A stretch of DNA of 36,311 nucleotides, from the NCBI GenBank assembly GCA_964536985.1, contig CAZIBG010000009.1, positions 1 to 36,311 on the forward strand, written 5' to 3'. Within the stretch, counting starts at the first letter, position 1. The number at the start of each line of letters is the position of its first letter. This stretch comes from CAZIBG01 sp964536985. GTDB taxonomy: Bacteria; Patescibacteriota; Saccharimonadia; Saccharimonadales; AWTP1-31. Shown here in pieces: positions 6,842 through 14,650 of the stretch. The notes under the pieces are model-generated. The model was not told the DNA's origin, searched no databases, and saw only the letters and a list, made by a program, of their open reading frames with translations. Position numbers and translations under genes: made by a program.

Positions 6842-8707
6842 TTGAGAAAATTTGTCAGAAATATCAGAACGTTTTTTACCCAGTACAAACAATTTGGCTT
6901 TGTATTATTAAGTGTCGCTTTAGCGTCCGGGCTGCATCTAGCAGGATACAAAGATGCGGCCAACATAGTACTCGCTGCCAGTGCACTTATTAATGTCGTA
7001 CCTCTTGTATGGGGAATGGTTCAGGACTTACGTGTCGGTACTTACGGCGTAGACGTTCTTGCCGCCACGGCGATTATTAGCTCCGTATTATTCCGCGAGT
7101 ATTGGACAGCAATTATCATTGTCTTTATGTTGACGGGTGGCGAAGCACTAGAAGATTACGCCGAAACTCGTGCTCAAGCCGAGCTCAGCGCATTACTAGA
7201 TCGGGCACCACGAAAAGCGCATGTTCTTAAAGGCAAAAAAGAAGTTGACGTTGTTGTCGGCAAAGTTGTTGTTGGCGACAAGATAATTATAAAAGCCGGC
7301 GAGATGGTGCCGGTTGATGCCGTCATCCTAGAAGGAACCAGCGACTTTGACGAATCAAGTCTAACTGGCGAAAGCTTGCCAGTAGCCAAGACAGTTGGTC
7401 AAAGCCTAATGAGTGGCGCGGTTAATACCAGCGGCGTGGTTATCGCCAAGGCACTGCACACTGCTCAAGACAGTCAGTACAATCAGATCGTCGAGTTGGT
7501 CAAAGCCGCTCAAAATAGCAAAGCTCCGTTTGTCCGTATGGCAGACCGATACGCTGTACCATTCACGCTACTAGCTTTTACCATTGCGATCGGAGCCTGG
7601 GCGATTAGCGGAGATAGCCTTCGATTCTTGCAGGTTTTAGTAGTAGCAACACCATGCCCCCTAATTCTAGGCGCGCCAATTGCATTAGTTTCGGGAATGA
7701 GCCGAGCAGCCAAGCATGGAATCATCATAAAGAACGGTGGAGCGCTCGAGCAGCTGGCCGGAATGAAGACACTGGCTTTCGACAAAACAGGCACCTTGAC
7801 TATGGGGCAACCAATCGTCAAATCAGTGACCACTTTTGGGTCTTTCAAGAAAAGTGATGTACTGCAATACGCCGCAAGTGTAGAGCAGAATTCTAGCCAC
7901 ATCTTAGCTAGTGCAATCGTCGCAGAAGCCGAGAAGCTTAAGCTCAAGCTACCAAAGGCCAAACAGATTACAGAAGTTCCAGGACGGGGGCTAAAATCAG
8001 TGGTCGGCGGTAAAGCCGTACTAGTCGGCAAAGAACGACTGTTAACTGAATCGTCCGTTAGTATCCCTACTAAAGTCGAGAAGCAACAACCCTCTACGGC
8101 TGCATATGTAGCAATTGACGGCTCATTGGCCGGAATCATCACCTTCCAGGACGAACTTCGCCCCGATGCCGCCACAACACTTAAAAAGCTTAAGGCACTT
8201 GGACTCAAGCATTTCCTGATGGTTACCGGAGATAATACTGCTACTGCCAAAGCCATCGGCAAGAAGCTTGGTATCACCGACATAACCGCCGATGCATTAC
8301 CATCCGACAAGTTGCTAGCACTAGAAGCCATTCAGCACCGTCCAATTGGTTTTGTGGGCGACGGTGTAAACGATGCGCCAGCCCTAACCGCTGCCGACGT
8401 AGGTATAGCCCTAGGAGCCCGTGGCTCCACGGCAGCAAGCGAATCTGCTGATGTGGTAATTATGCTCGATAATCTGAATCAAGTAGCAGTAGGCGTTGGT
8501 ATTGCTAAGCGGACCATTCGGATAGCAAAGCAGGCCATCCTAACCGGAATCTTCCTAAGCGTAATTCTGATGTTCATCTTTGCTACTGGCAAATTCCCCC
8601 CAATCGCCGGCGCGGCTATTCAAGAACTGGTTGATGTTGTGGTGATCATCTACGCCCTCCGCGCTCACAGTGAATGGCGAGAGCCTGGCTTACGAAAAAA
8701 GAGCTAA
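6842..8707 (+). CDS. P1B-type heavy-metal-transporting ATPase
   Basis: The 621-aa protein has all core P-type ATPase motifs: TGES near residue 174 (actuator domain), TPCPL near 269-273 in the metal-site helix, DKTGTLT near 314-320 with phosphorylated Asp314, and GDGVNDAPAL near 506. There is no N-terminal HMA domain. The intramembrane motif is TPC rather than the CPC of Cu/Zn pumps or the SPC of P1B-4 pumps. TPC is the hallmark assigned to the P1B-5 group (Ni/Fe). The nucleotide-domain HP motif is altered to His-Ile (SSHILASAI). Transport of a divalent metal across the membrane is secure; the ion is not. Translation starts at TTG after a good Shine-Dalgarno sequence. The 3' end overlaps the convergent next gene by 18 bases. 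Confidence 0.93.
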   Translation: MRKFVRNIRTFFTQYKQFGFVLLSVALASGLHLAGYKDAANIVLAASALINVVPLVWGMVQDLRVGTYGVDVLAATAIISSVLFREYWTAIIIVFMLTGGEALEDYAETRAQAELSALLDRAPRKAHVLKGKKEVDVVVGKVVVGDKIIIKAGEMVPVDAVILEGTSDFDESSLTGESLPVAKTVGQSLMSGAVNTSGVVIAKALHTAQDSQYNQIVELVKAAQNSKAPFVRMADRYAVPFTLLAFTIAIGAWAISGDSLRFLQVLVVATPCPLILGAPIALVSGMSRAAKHGIIIKNGGALEQLAGMKTLAFDKTGTLTMGQPIVKSVTTFGSFKKSDVLQYAASVEQNSSHILASAIVAEAEKLKLKLPKAKQITEVPGRGLKSVVGGKAVLVGKERLLTESSVSIPTKVEKQQPSTAAYVAIDGSLAGIITFQDELRPDAATTLKKLKALGLKHFLMVTGDNTATAKAIGKKLGITDITADALPSDKLLALEAIQHRPIGFVGDGVNDAPALTAADVGIALGARGSTAASESADVVIMLDNLNQVAVGVGIAKRTIRIAKQAILTGIFLSVILMFIFATGKFPPIAGAAIQELVDVVVIIYALRAHSEWREPGLRKKS

Positions 8708-9439
8708 CACTTTTCGGTCATTACCAACAGAATCTGGGTTAATCCGATGGAGCATATCAACTGATAGCGTATTAATGGTATCCTCCGGCAAGGTATAGAT
8801 ACCGCTCGGATTTATGTATTGGTCGGGGCAAATGATCAGGCTGCCGTTAGCATCTACCAGAGGAGCCGTCGAGCTAAATACTGCTCCCGCTATATAGTCG
8901 TCGAGTTCTTTGCCGGACCTAAATCGTTCGTAGACCTGTGGTTCTATTGCCACAGGAACCTGCTCCAATATCCTTCCAGGAATTACGACCTCCTTGGTCA
9001 TCACCTGCGTGCCTGCCGCCCTTGCAACAAATACGCCACGGGGCGAATTTATCCGCTTAATTCTATATACGTCTGATCCGTTAGAATTATCCAGAATGAT
9101 ATCGGTATGCCAGCCCAAATAGTTCTCGGCTGTAACTTCGCTGCCAAATAAGAAATAAACGTTCCTTACTCTTCGCTGCATGGCCGTTTGAGCTAACTTA
9201 CGCGACGACTCCAGACCGCTTGCTACGGCCCTAGCAAATCTAATTGAGACGTTAGTGGCATCGCCTTGCATACCCACTCCGGGCTCATACTCATTGCCCT
9301 GCATAGTGCAACGCTCCATGTATGTTTCGTTGGCCGCCATCATATCGGCGAGCTCAGTTAAATTTCGCACCAAAGAATTAGGTGTGGGATGGGAGACATA
9401 CTCACCTGCTGGAAATCGGCTTTTTCGAAAGCTAAACAT
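8690..9439 (-). CDS. Hypothetical protein
   Basis: This is a 249-aa soluble-looking protein that I do not recognise. It has no signal peptide or membrane helix. The N-terminal 30 residues are basic. A YMERCTMQGNEYEPG segment lies near 41-55 and a helical ARAVASGLESSRKLAQTAMQ stretch near 69-88. The second half is strand-rich, with a VYRIKRINSPRGVFVAR segment near 122-138. The start is supported by a promoter at 9449-9477. It overlaps the 3' end of the metal ATPase convergently, with no terminator between them. Confidence 0.65.
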   Translation of the reverse strand: MFSFRKSRFPAGEYVSHPTPNSLVRNLTELADMMAANETYMERCTMQGNEYEPGVGMQGDATNVSIRFARAVASGLESSRKLAQTAMQRRVRNVYFLFGSEVTAENYLGWHTDIILDNSNGSDVYRIKRINSPRGVFVARAAGTQVMTKEVVIPGRILEQVPVAIEPQVYERFRSGKELDDYIAGAVFSSTAPLVDANGSLIICPDQYINPSGIYTLPEDTINTLSVDMLHRINPDSVGNDRKVLALFS

Positions 9440-9448
9440 TGAACGTCT

Positions 9449-9477
9449 ATTTTATAATGTTCTCGATGTATTGTCTA
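9449..9477 (-). promoter_or_regulatory. Leaderless-type promoter for the gene starting at 9439
   Basis: TAGACA (9472-9477), a 17-base spacer and TAAAAT (9449-9454) are read on the minus strand, with the -10 ending 9 bases before the ATG at 9439. The predicted leader is only about 3 bases. Confidence 0.55.
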
Positions 9478-9483
9478 GATGGT

Positions 9484-10104
9484 CTATCTAAAGAACAACG
9501 TCAGAAGTACAGGGATAAAGATATTATCAGTACCTCTTATTCCCAAGTTCTCTACGGCAGCCAAAACGGGCGGCAAGATCAGTAACACTGCCGGCGAGAT
9601 ATTAGGGTGTCCATCGGCAAAGATAACCAGCAACAGCAATGAAGACATAATAAAAACCAGGCTTCCAACTGCACTCTTCTTATTGCCAAAAACTTTATAC
9701 TCCGACTTCTTGCCATAGCAGCTGCCGGCCAGTCCAGCTAGTCCATCGGCAACGCTCATATGAAGTATTGCAAGAGCAAAGACCCATGGCGTTGATGTAA
9801 GCAGAGCCGTAAACCCAACACCTGCAGCATACAAAAGATCCCCCCAGGTCTTACGCTTTACGTCATTAATGGCATGGAAGATGCCGAACTTGTGAGAGAT
9901 CGCCACTCCGATGAGCATCGCCAGGGCGATAAGTTGGATCTGCCTAAAGCTTATGAAATACGGCCAGCTCGCTACATAGCTACCAATTATAATGTGCAGC
10001 ATTTTTCGAGCCGCTTCACCCCGTAGCAATTTTGCACGCCATAGAGCTTCCGATGCAAATAAAAGTATAGCGAGCGGACCAATGGCGACCGCGAGTTCAA
10101 TCAT
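9484..10104 (-). CDS. Dolichol/phytol kinase-like integral membrane protein
   Basis: The 206-aa protein has about six hydrophobic segments and the signature of the SEC59/VTE5 polyprenol kinase family. ARKMLHIIIGSY lies near residues 32-43, KRKTWGDLLYAAGVG near 83-97, and a VADGLAGLAGSCYGKKSEYK segment near 117-136. The last contains the conserved D-G-x-A-x-x-x-G-x-x-x-G-K pattern used in CTP-dependent phosphorylation. An FGNKKSAVGS motif, the usual K-S-x-x-G element, follows near 138-147. The protein probably phosphorylates a lipid alcohol (polyprenol, dolichol or phytol), supporting cell-surface glycan or lipid recycling. The promoter gives a leaderless start. No biosynthetic partner lies next to it. 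Confidence 0.82.
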   Translation of the reverse strand: MIELAVAIGPLAILLFASEALWRAKLLRGEAARKMLHIIIGSYVASWPYFISFRQIQLIALAMLIGVAISHKFGIFHAINDVKRKTWGDLLYAAGVGFTALLTSTPWVFALAILHMSVADGLAGLAGSCYGKKSEYKVFGNKKSAVGSLVFIMSSLLLLVIFADGHPNISPAVLLILPPVLAAVENLGIRGTDNIFIPVLLTLFFR

Positions 10105-10111
10105 AATTGTT

Positions 10112-10139
10112 ATTGTACACCCCTAGTAAGCTTAAGCAA
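10112..10139 (-). promoter_or_regulatory. Leaderless-type promoter for the polyprenol-kinase-like gene
   Basis: TTGCTT (10134-10139), a 16-base spacer and TACAAT (10112-10117) are read on the minus strand. The -10 ends 7 bases before the ATG at 10104. It overlaps the last codons of the upstream gene at 10132. Confidence 0.6.
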
Positions 10140-10542
10140 CACTTGCGCGGTGTCGCATATAGGTTATCGCCAAAGCGGCTGCGGCAACTACACGTATGCC
10201 TGTTGCGATCGTCTCTACGTCCTCAATATGATGCCGAGCTTCTGGCGTATTAAGTTCGTCAACAATTTCTCCAGGATTATCGAATGTCTCAGGCGATAGT
10301 AATTCGGCACTTCCACCCATGGCGATATAATCACCTACTGTGCGTTCTGTATCGAACACAGAAATCCTCCGAAGGATAACTGGCCCATTTGATTGATCCG
10401 GCCCAGTACCGGGTAGTAGCTCAGCCCGAACGATATTTGATAACATGTACTGCCCGCCTCGGTAGGCGGCGGCCGCAGCTCGGCGAGACAATTTTGTCTC
10501 GCCAAACCAGCAGGCTTCGATTGTTTTACGTATCAGAGCCAT
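10132..10542 (-). CDS. Hypothetical protein
   Basis: This is an unrecognised 136-aa protein. The N terminus MALIRKTIEACWFGETKLSR is basic and helical, followed by an Ala-rich patch and strands with GPVILRRISVFD near residues 53-64. The C terminus ends in a weak hydrophobic helix (IRVVAAAALAITYMRHR). It starts 20 bases downstream of the LysM-like gene with an AAGGAG Shine-Dalgarno sequence at good spacing, so the two probably share a transcript. No domain is recognised and no function is proposed. Confidence 0.6.
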   Translation of the reverse strand: MALIRKTIEACWFGETKLSRRAAAAAYRGGQYMLSNIVRAELLPGTGPDQSNGPVILRRISVFDTERTVGDYIAMGGSAELLSPETFDNPGEIVDELNTPEARHHIEDVETIATGIRVVAAAALAITYMRHRASVA

Positions 10543-10562
10543 AGTGTGCTCCTTAACTTAAG

Positions 10563-11012
10563 TTACTTGGATTGACCGACGGCGTTGGTGTTGAAGTTTA
10601 CGCCTGCAGTGTATGCGTTCCAGGCTGCCTCTTTAGCAGCGCTTAACTTGACTGCTTTATCGACAGCAGCTTTGACTGTAGATTCAGGCATAGCAACTTT
10701 CTGTCCGACTGTAAGTTGTGGCGAACCAGCATCCTGTGTAAGCCATGTCTCTGCCGCTAGGACTTTTGCGTTGCTGAGTTTAATTTTGTTCTTAATACTG
10801 TATGTTTGAGTAGCTTTTCGAGCAAGCTTACTGAAAGAATCGTTCTTTTGAGCAACATAGCTGTAGACTACTGGCTTTGCTGCGGTCTGAGTTTTAACAG
10901 GCGCTGGTTTTGCGTCTGCTGCATGAACTGTTGCTGGGATCATTGCCGTTAATCCTAGGAATGTGGAAAGCGAATAAAACGCCGTGATTACTGCTGTTGC
11001 TAGTTTTTTCAT
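10563..11012 (-). CDS. Secreted LysM-like protein
   Basis: The 149-aa protein begins with a clear signal peptide: MKKLATAV, a hydrophobic core, then VHAADA, with cleavage near residue 32. A Lys/Pro/Ala linker precedes a LysM-like domain at about residues 48-108. YSYVAQKNDSFSKLARKA is followed by an inserted helix, KVLAAE, and ends at QLTVGQKVAMPES, the typical L-x-x-G-Q-x-x-x-x-P end of LysM. LysM domains bind GlcNAc-containing glycans such as peptidoglycan. The C-terminal 40 residues are Ala/Asn rich. It has a leader with a GAGGG Shine-Dalgarno sequence and heads a two-gene unit with the 136-aa protein. Surface or cell-wall binding is the likely role. Confidence 0.8.
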   Translation of the reverse strand: MKKLATAVITAFYSLSTFLGLTAMIPATVHAADAKPAPVKTQTAAKPVVYSYVAQKNDSFSKLARKATQTYSIKNKIKLSNAKVLAAETWLTQDAGSPQLTVGQKVAMPESTVKAAVDKAVKLSAAKEAAWNAYTAGVNFNTNAVGQSK

Positions 11013-11117
11013 TGTACCCTCTTGTCGCCCACCACTTATTAAGTTTATGATTGTATTCTACATCATATTTTGGTTTACGCTAAAGCTTTATGTCGTAATA
11101 TTTACTATCAAGTAGTC

Positions 11118-11158
11118 CCAACTAAAAAGAGCCTCCAGTGGAGACTCATTTTAGTTGG
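11118..11158 (-). terminator. Terminator after tRNA-Pro
   Basis: On the minus strand an 8-bp stem (11129-11136 with 11140-11147, 3-base loop) is followed by TTTTT. Outer arms CCAACTAAAA (11118-11127) and TTTTAGTTGG (11149-11158) pair perfectly, and one of them includes the tRNA's own CCA end. The symmetry could also stop transcription from the other side. Confidence 0.85.
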
Positions 11159-11231
11159 TCGGGGTGAAAGGACTCAAACCTTCGACCTCTCGGTCCCAAA
11201 CCGAGCGCGCTATCAACTGCGCCACACCCCG
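11156..11231 (-). tRNA. tRNA-Pro(UGG) with encoded CCA
   Basis: On the minus strand, acceptor CGGGGTG pairs with CACCCCG. The D arm is GCGC/GCGC. The anticodon stem CTCGG/CCGAG encloses TTTGGGA with anticodon TGG. The T arm is GAAGG/CCTTT, the discriminator is A, and CCA is encoded at the end. The fold is complete. Confidence 0.96.
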
Positions 11232-11390
11232 ATACGGTGAATAACCTGCGTATTATACCTGTTTTACTTCGGTACGTACAGCCTTATTCCGGCCTAGTTG
11301 GTAATTTTATATCATCAGCATGCGTACTGAGGACTGGATTGTCGATATTTTTGGGTTGCTGCATAGAAATATGCAGATAGGTATACCCTG

Positions 11391-12113
11391 TTAATCGATT
11401 CGGTAAAATCGGCTGGCAAGAAGTTTCTGGAACGGTACCCAGATCTCCTTGGCTTTTTTGTGGGTCAAAGTACTTAGCTTGGCCAAGATCATCAGTAGCA
11501 TTGTCAGGCCAGTACACAAGAGTGCCGCTACAAACCGCAGGACAAGATTATCGCCAGTATCGAGGAGTAAAATGAACGAAAGTGTGATCGAGAACAGCAT
11601 AAAGATAATCATCCACTCATTAGAGAACACTACGTTCTTGAGCTGCATGTTAAGCATTGTACGGTTTTGTTGGTTGGCGACAAGTTTTTCAAGCAATTTA
11701 TTGATGGTCTCTTTATCCTTGCCCTTATACTCCAGGCAGTAAGAGATTAATCTTTCGTAAGTGGTTTCCGCGAATCGCTGGTGACCACGAATATTCCCCT
11801 GCGCATAGTGCGTGAACATATCTTGAAGTTCGGTTCGCTGATCCTTTGGTAAGTCTTTAGTATGAAGAACCATTGCAAACACTGCGTTTGCTTCGGAACG
11901 AACAATCTTATGCAGTTCCTCAACACGCGCCTTTTGGGCGGCCAGAATTGGGGAGATGTAGAATCCATACAGGAATGAGTTAACCGAGAAGAGCGTTAAG
12001 GCTCCACTTTCGAATTTGTAGCGTGGCAAAACCAATGCCAATGCGGCGTACAGTACAAAGAAAATTACAAAGTAATAGCTCAGTCTAACTCGAAGGAATA
12101 TATTGTGAATCAT
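11391..12113 (-). CDS. DUF4239-like (bestrophin-like) membrane protein
   Basis: The 240-aa protein has two hydrophobic segments at the N terminus (about residues 12-30 and 38-56) and two near the C terminus (about 167-185 and 190-210). Between them is a charged helical cytoplasmic domain. This 2+2 topology and the central VRSEANAVFAMVLHTKDLP near 70-88, with a following R-x-E-L-x-x-M-F-x-x-Y pattern, resemble the DUF4239/bestrophin-like family. The match is moderate. It is expressed from its own leaderless-type promoter, and the tRNA-Pro gene follows. If the family call is right, an ion channel-like role is possible but unproven. Confidence 0.65.
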   Translation of the reverse strand: MIHNIFLRVRLSYYFVIFFVLYAALALVLPRYKFESGALTLFSVNSFLYGFYISPILAAQKARVEELHKIVRSEANAVFAMVLHTKDLPKDQRTELQDMFTHYAQGNIRGHQRFAETTYERLISYCLEYKGKDKETINKLLEKLVANQQNRTMLNMQLKNVVFSNEWMIIFMLFSITLSFILLLDTGDNLVLRFVAALLCTGLTMLLMILAKLSTLTHKKAKEIWVPFQKLLASRFYRID

Positions 12114-12121
12114 TTACCTAA

Positions 12122-12151
12122 AGTGTACCAAGTAACCATAAGCGCTGACAA
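12122..12151 (-). promoter_or_regulatory. Leaderless-type promoter for the gene starting at 12113
   Basis: TTGTCA (12146-12151), an 18-base spacer and TACACT (12122-12127) are read on the minus strand, with the -10 ending 8 bases before the ATG at 12113. Confidence 0.6.
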
Positions 12152-12157
12152 GCTAAA

Positions 12158-12766
12158 CTACTTCTGCCGCTTTGTCTTATCGAACCAGTCCGGTGGATCA
12201 GCACTAAACTTTATCTCACGAATACTCGATATATTCTCTTGTGCGGTTATATCGGGGTACTGATGCCTGTAGGCCCGAGAGATACTGCCAAACACGGCGG
12301 TATCCCAGTCGAAGCCAAGCCGCCTTGCAACCTCCTGGACGGCTTCCTTGGAGGGTCCTTCTATTTCTATGTACGAATTAAGCCAAGGCCATTCGTCGAT
12401 GACAATTTCCACTTCACCAAGCATCCAGCTCTCTCGGTAATTCTCTTGATCAGAAAAAGCGAACATACCGATATTATTAAAGATGGCGATTGTATCATCG
12501 TACGAGCTAACCTCAACTTCGATTTCTGTTGCTCCGCCAAACTCTTTTTCTACTACCTTTTTAAAGGTGAGCTTAACTACATCTCCTTCGTCTCGGACGC
12601 GCACCCATGAATCCTGCTCTCGCAACAGATGCTGATCGGGGTAATCAAAGACTACTCGCTTCATAAGCCGCATAGGCTTATCAATACGAGCACCGGCTTT
12701 AGTTAGGCGATCTCGAACGTCATCAATATCTATGTCCAGAAACTTTACTTCGATTTCATCCTTCAT
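12158..12766 (-). CDS. CYTH domain protein (class IV adenylyl cyclase/thiamine triphosphatase-like)
   Basis: The 202-aa protein opens with EIEVKF at residues 4-9, the E-x-E-x-K motif that binds metal and triphosphate in the CYTH tunnel fold. WVRVRDEGD near 52-60 and KLTFKK near 64-69 supply further basic tunnel residues. IEVEVSSYDD and EWPWLNSYIEIEG supply the acidic strands. Known members hydrolyse inorganic or thiamine triphosphate or make cAMP. The last 40 residues (FSADPPDWF) extend beyond the domain. It follows rny and a small membrane gene on the same strand, 18 bases after the latter, with no well-placed Shine-Dalgarno sequence. A clear paralogue lies at 35671-36267. Confidence 0.85.
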   Translation of the reverse strand: MKDEIEVKFLDIDIDDVRDRLTKAGARIDKPMRLMKRVVFDYPDQHLLREQDSWVRVRDEGDVVKLTFKKVVEKEFGGATEIEVEVSSYDDTIAIFNNIGMFAFSDQENYRESWMLGEVEIVIDEWPWLNSYIEIEGPSKEAVQEVARRLGFDWDTAVFGSISRAYRHQYPDITAQENISSIREIKFSADPPDWFDKTKRQK

Positions 12767-12784
12767 AGACAGTGCTGTTTGCTC

Positions 12785-12976
12785 CTATTCTTTGTCGAGG
12801 GGATTGTCCATGGTTACTTTTGCGCCAATACCGGCAACTACGCCAAGCAAGAAGATAATCAACCCAATTACTAGCTTGGCGAAGATAGCCACTAACGCAG
12901 ATACGATCAGCAGGACGACAACGGCCAACAGCGCTTGTTGCGTGCGATTCTCTTTAGGTGGGATAGTAAGCGCCAT
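12785..12976 (-). CDS. Small membrane protein
   Basis: The 63-aa protein has a short polar N terminus with PPKENRTQQ. Two closely spaced hydrophobic stretches cover about residues 14-55 (ALLAVVVLLIVSALVAIF and LVIGLIIFLLGVVAGIG), and the C terminus is acidic. It begins 2 bases after the rny stop codon, so it is in the rny operon between the RNase and the CYTH gene. RNase Y is itself membrane anchored, so this protein could be a local partner, but nothing in the sequence proves that. Confidence 0.7.
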   Translation of the reverse strand: MALTIPPKENRTQQALLAVVVLLIVSALVAIFAKLVIGLIIFLLGVVAGIGAKVTMDNPLDKE

Positions 12977-12978
12977 AA

Positions 12979-14493
12979 TTACTTAGCGAACTCGATAGCT
13001 CGAGTCTCGCGGATTACATTAACCTTAATGGTTCCTGGATACTGCATAGTGCTTTCGATCTTAGTAGCAATATCGCGGGCCAGCTTGATGGCGGTTAGAT
13101 CATCGACTGATTGCGGTCGGACAAAAACACGAACCTCGCGTCCGGCAGAGATAGCGTATGACTTTTCGATTCCCTCAAAACTGTTAGCAACGTTTTCTAG
13201 TTCGCGCATGCGCTCACCAAAGTTTTCGGCACTGATGTTCCTGGCACCTGGTCGTGAAGCACTGATGGCGTCCACCACACGGACAATGATTGCTTCTACA
13301 CTGGTTGCTTCGACATCGTCATGATGTTGTTCGGCAGCCAAAGCGACCTCTTCTGGGGCGCCGTACTTACGGAGCATCTCGCCACTTATATGGTGATGCT
13401 TGCCTTCCATCTTGTGGGTTAGCGCCTTACCTAGATCATGTACGAGTGCTGCGTATTTAGTAATCCGAACATCGGCACCAACCTCTTCGGCAATCATTCC
13501 AGCAATGTGTGCCATTTCAGTAGAATGCTTCAGGACGTTCTGACCAAAACTGGTACGGAACTTAAGCTCGCCAAGTAGCTGAAGAATATCTTTAGGTATA
13601 CCGATAACGCCAACTTCGCGGGCAGCGTCCTCTCCGGCTCGGACAACATCCTTCAGGACCAACTTCTGCGCTTTATCGACGACTTCTTCGATGCGTCCTG
13701 GGTGAATACGTCCGTCCTTCATGAGCATTTCCATAGTCTGGCGAGCTACTTCGCGGCGGATGGGATCGAATGAGCTTAGAATTACCATGCCTGGAGTGTC
13801 ATCCACCATAATGTCTACGCCCGTGGCTCGTTGGATGGCCTGGATGTTTCGGCCTTCTTTACCGATGATGCGACCCTTCATTTCGTCATCAGTTAGTTTG
13901 AGCGCTGTTACGGTTCTTTCAGCTGTAACTTCGCTAGCCATACGTTCCATAGCAGAGGTAATAATTAGGGCAGCTTGTTCTTCGGCGGTATCTTTGGCCT
14001 CACCCTGTAATTTAACCACCAACCCCTTGAGGTCGTTTTTGATGTCGCGCTCGGTCATCTTCATCAGCTTATCGGCAGCATCTTCTTTGGTGAGCTTGGC
14101 TACCTTCTCGAGTTTTTCTTGCTGCTTTTTGCGAATCTCACGAATCTCATCTTTTAGATCTTCTAATTCGTCTTCGCCTTTGCGTAGATTCTCGTTTCGC
14201 TTGTCTAGTTGATCAAGCTTTTTATCGAGTGATTCTTGACGCTCAAGTAATCGCTGTTCGATTTCCTTAACTTCACGTCTTCGGGATTGCTCGTCACGTC
14301 GTGCCTCTTCGGCAAGCTTAGCAGCCTTTTCACGAGCTTCCGATATCTGTCGCTCGGCTTCCTTTTTTGCCTTTTTTAGTTCCTTATCTACAGCGTCCTG
14401 GGCAGTCCCCATCTTACGTTTGGTAATTGTTGTGCTAGCTCCAAAGCCAACACCAAGACTAACCACAGCTAAAATTATGGTTATCGGATCCAT
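12979..14493 (-). CDS. rny: Ribonuclease Y
   Basis: The 504-aa endoribonuclease starts mRNA decay at the membrane. It has an N-terminal transmembrane helix (ITIILAVVSLGVGFGAS), then a long charged coiled coil to about residue 190. A KH domain follows (GRIIGKEGRNIQAIQRATG), then an HD domain with HSTEMAHIAG and VHDLGKA, whose His-Asp pair coordinates the metals. Length matches the family. I chose the ATG at 14493 because an AAAGGA Shine-Dalgarno sequence lies about 7 bases upstream and the protein then begins directly before the membrane helix; the extended frame to 14538 adds residues without support. Two small genes follow in the operon. Confidence 0.97.
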   Translation of the reverse strand: MDPITIILAVVSLGVGFGASTTITKRKMGTAQDAVDKELKKAKKEAERQISEAREKAAKLAEEARRDEQSRRREVKEIEQRLLERQESLDKKLDQLDKRNENLRKGEDELEDLKDEIREIRKKQQEKLEKVAKLTKEDAADKLMKMTERDIKNDLKGLVVKLQGEAKDTAEEQAALIITSAMERMASEVTAERTVTALKLTDDEMKGRIIGKEGRNIQAIQRATGVDIMVDDTPGMVILSSFDPIRREVARQTMEMLMKDGRIHPGRIEEVVDKAQKLVLKDVVRAGEDAAREVGVIGIPKDILQLLGELKFRTSFGQNVLKHSTEMAHIAGMIAEEVGADVRITKYAALVHDLGKALTHKMEGKHHHISGEMLRKYGAPEEVALAAEQHHDDVEATSVEAIIVRVVDAISASRPGARNISAENFGERMRELENVANSFEGIEKSYAISAGREVRVFVRPQSVDDLTAIKLARDIATKIESTMQYPGTIKVNVIRETRAIEFAK

Positions 14494-14650
14494 AGCGTTC
14501 CTTTCTATCATAAGCAGCTCTAGGAGCATCACTATCACTTCTTTAGCTCTAGTAGAACTGCGGTTTCAATTAAATCGTACGGTGCACAGAATGCACACGG
14601 ATTGCTGCTCTCAAATGCGAACCATCCTACAAATAGAATACCACGAACAG

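Noticed and set aside
7510..8331. 273-codon open frame on the minus strand inside the metal ATPase gene
   Set aside because: It is fully antisense to a well-supported P-type ATPase and has Ser/Ala-rich composition with no motif.
11284..11517. 77-codon minus-strand frame after tRNA-Pro
   Set aside because: It overlaps the 3' end of the DUF4239-like gene in another frame and has no start signal or recognisable content.
13721..14212. 163-codon Ser-rich open frame antisense to rny
   Set aside because: It is a by-product of the charged coiled-coil codons of RNase Y.
14494..14538. Upstream extension of rny to 14538
   Set aside because: The Shine-Dalgarno sequence and the membrane-helix position support 14493.
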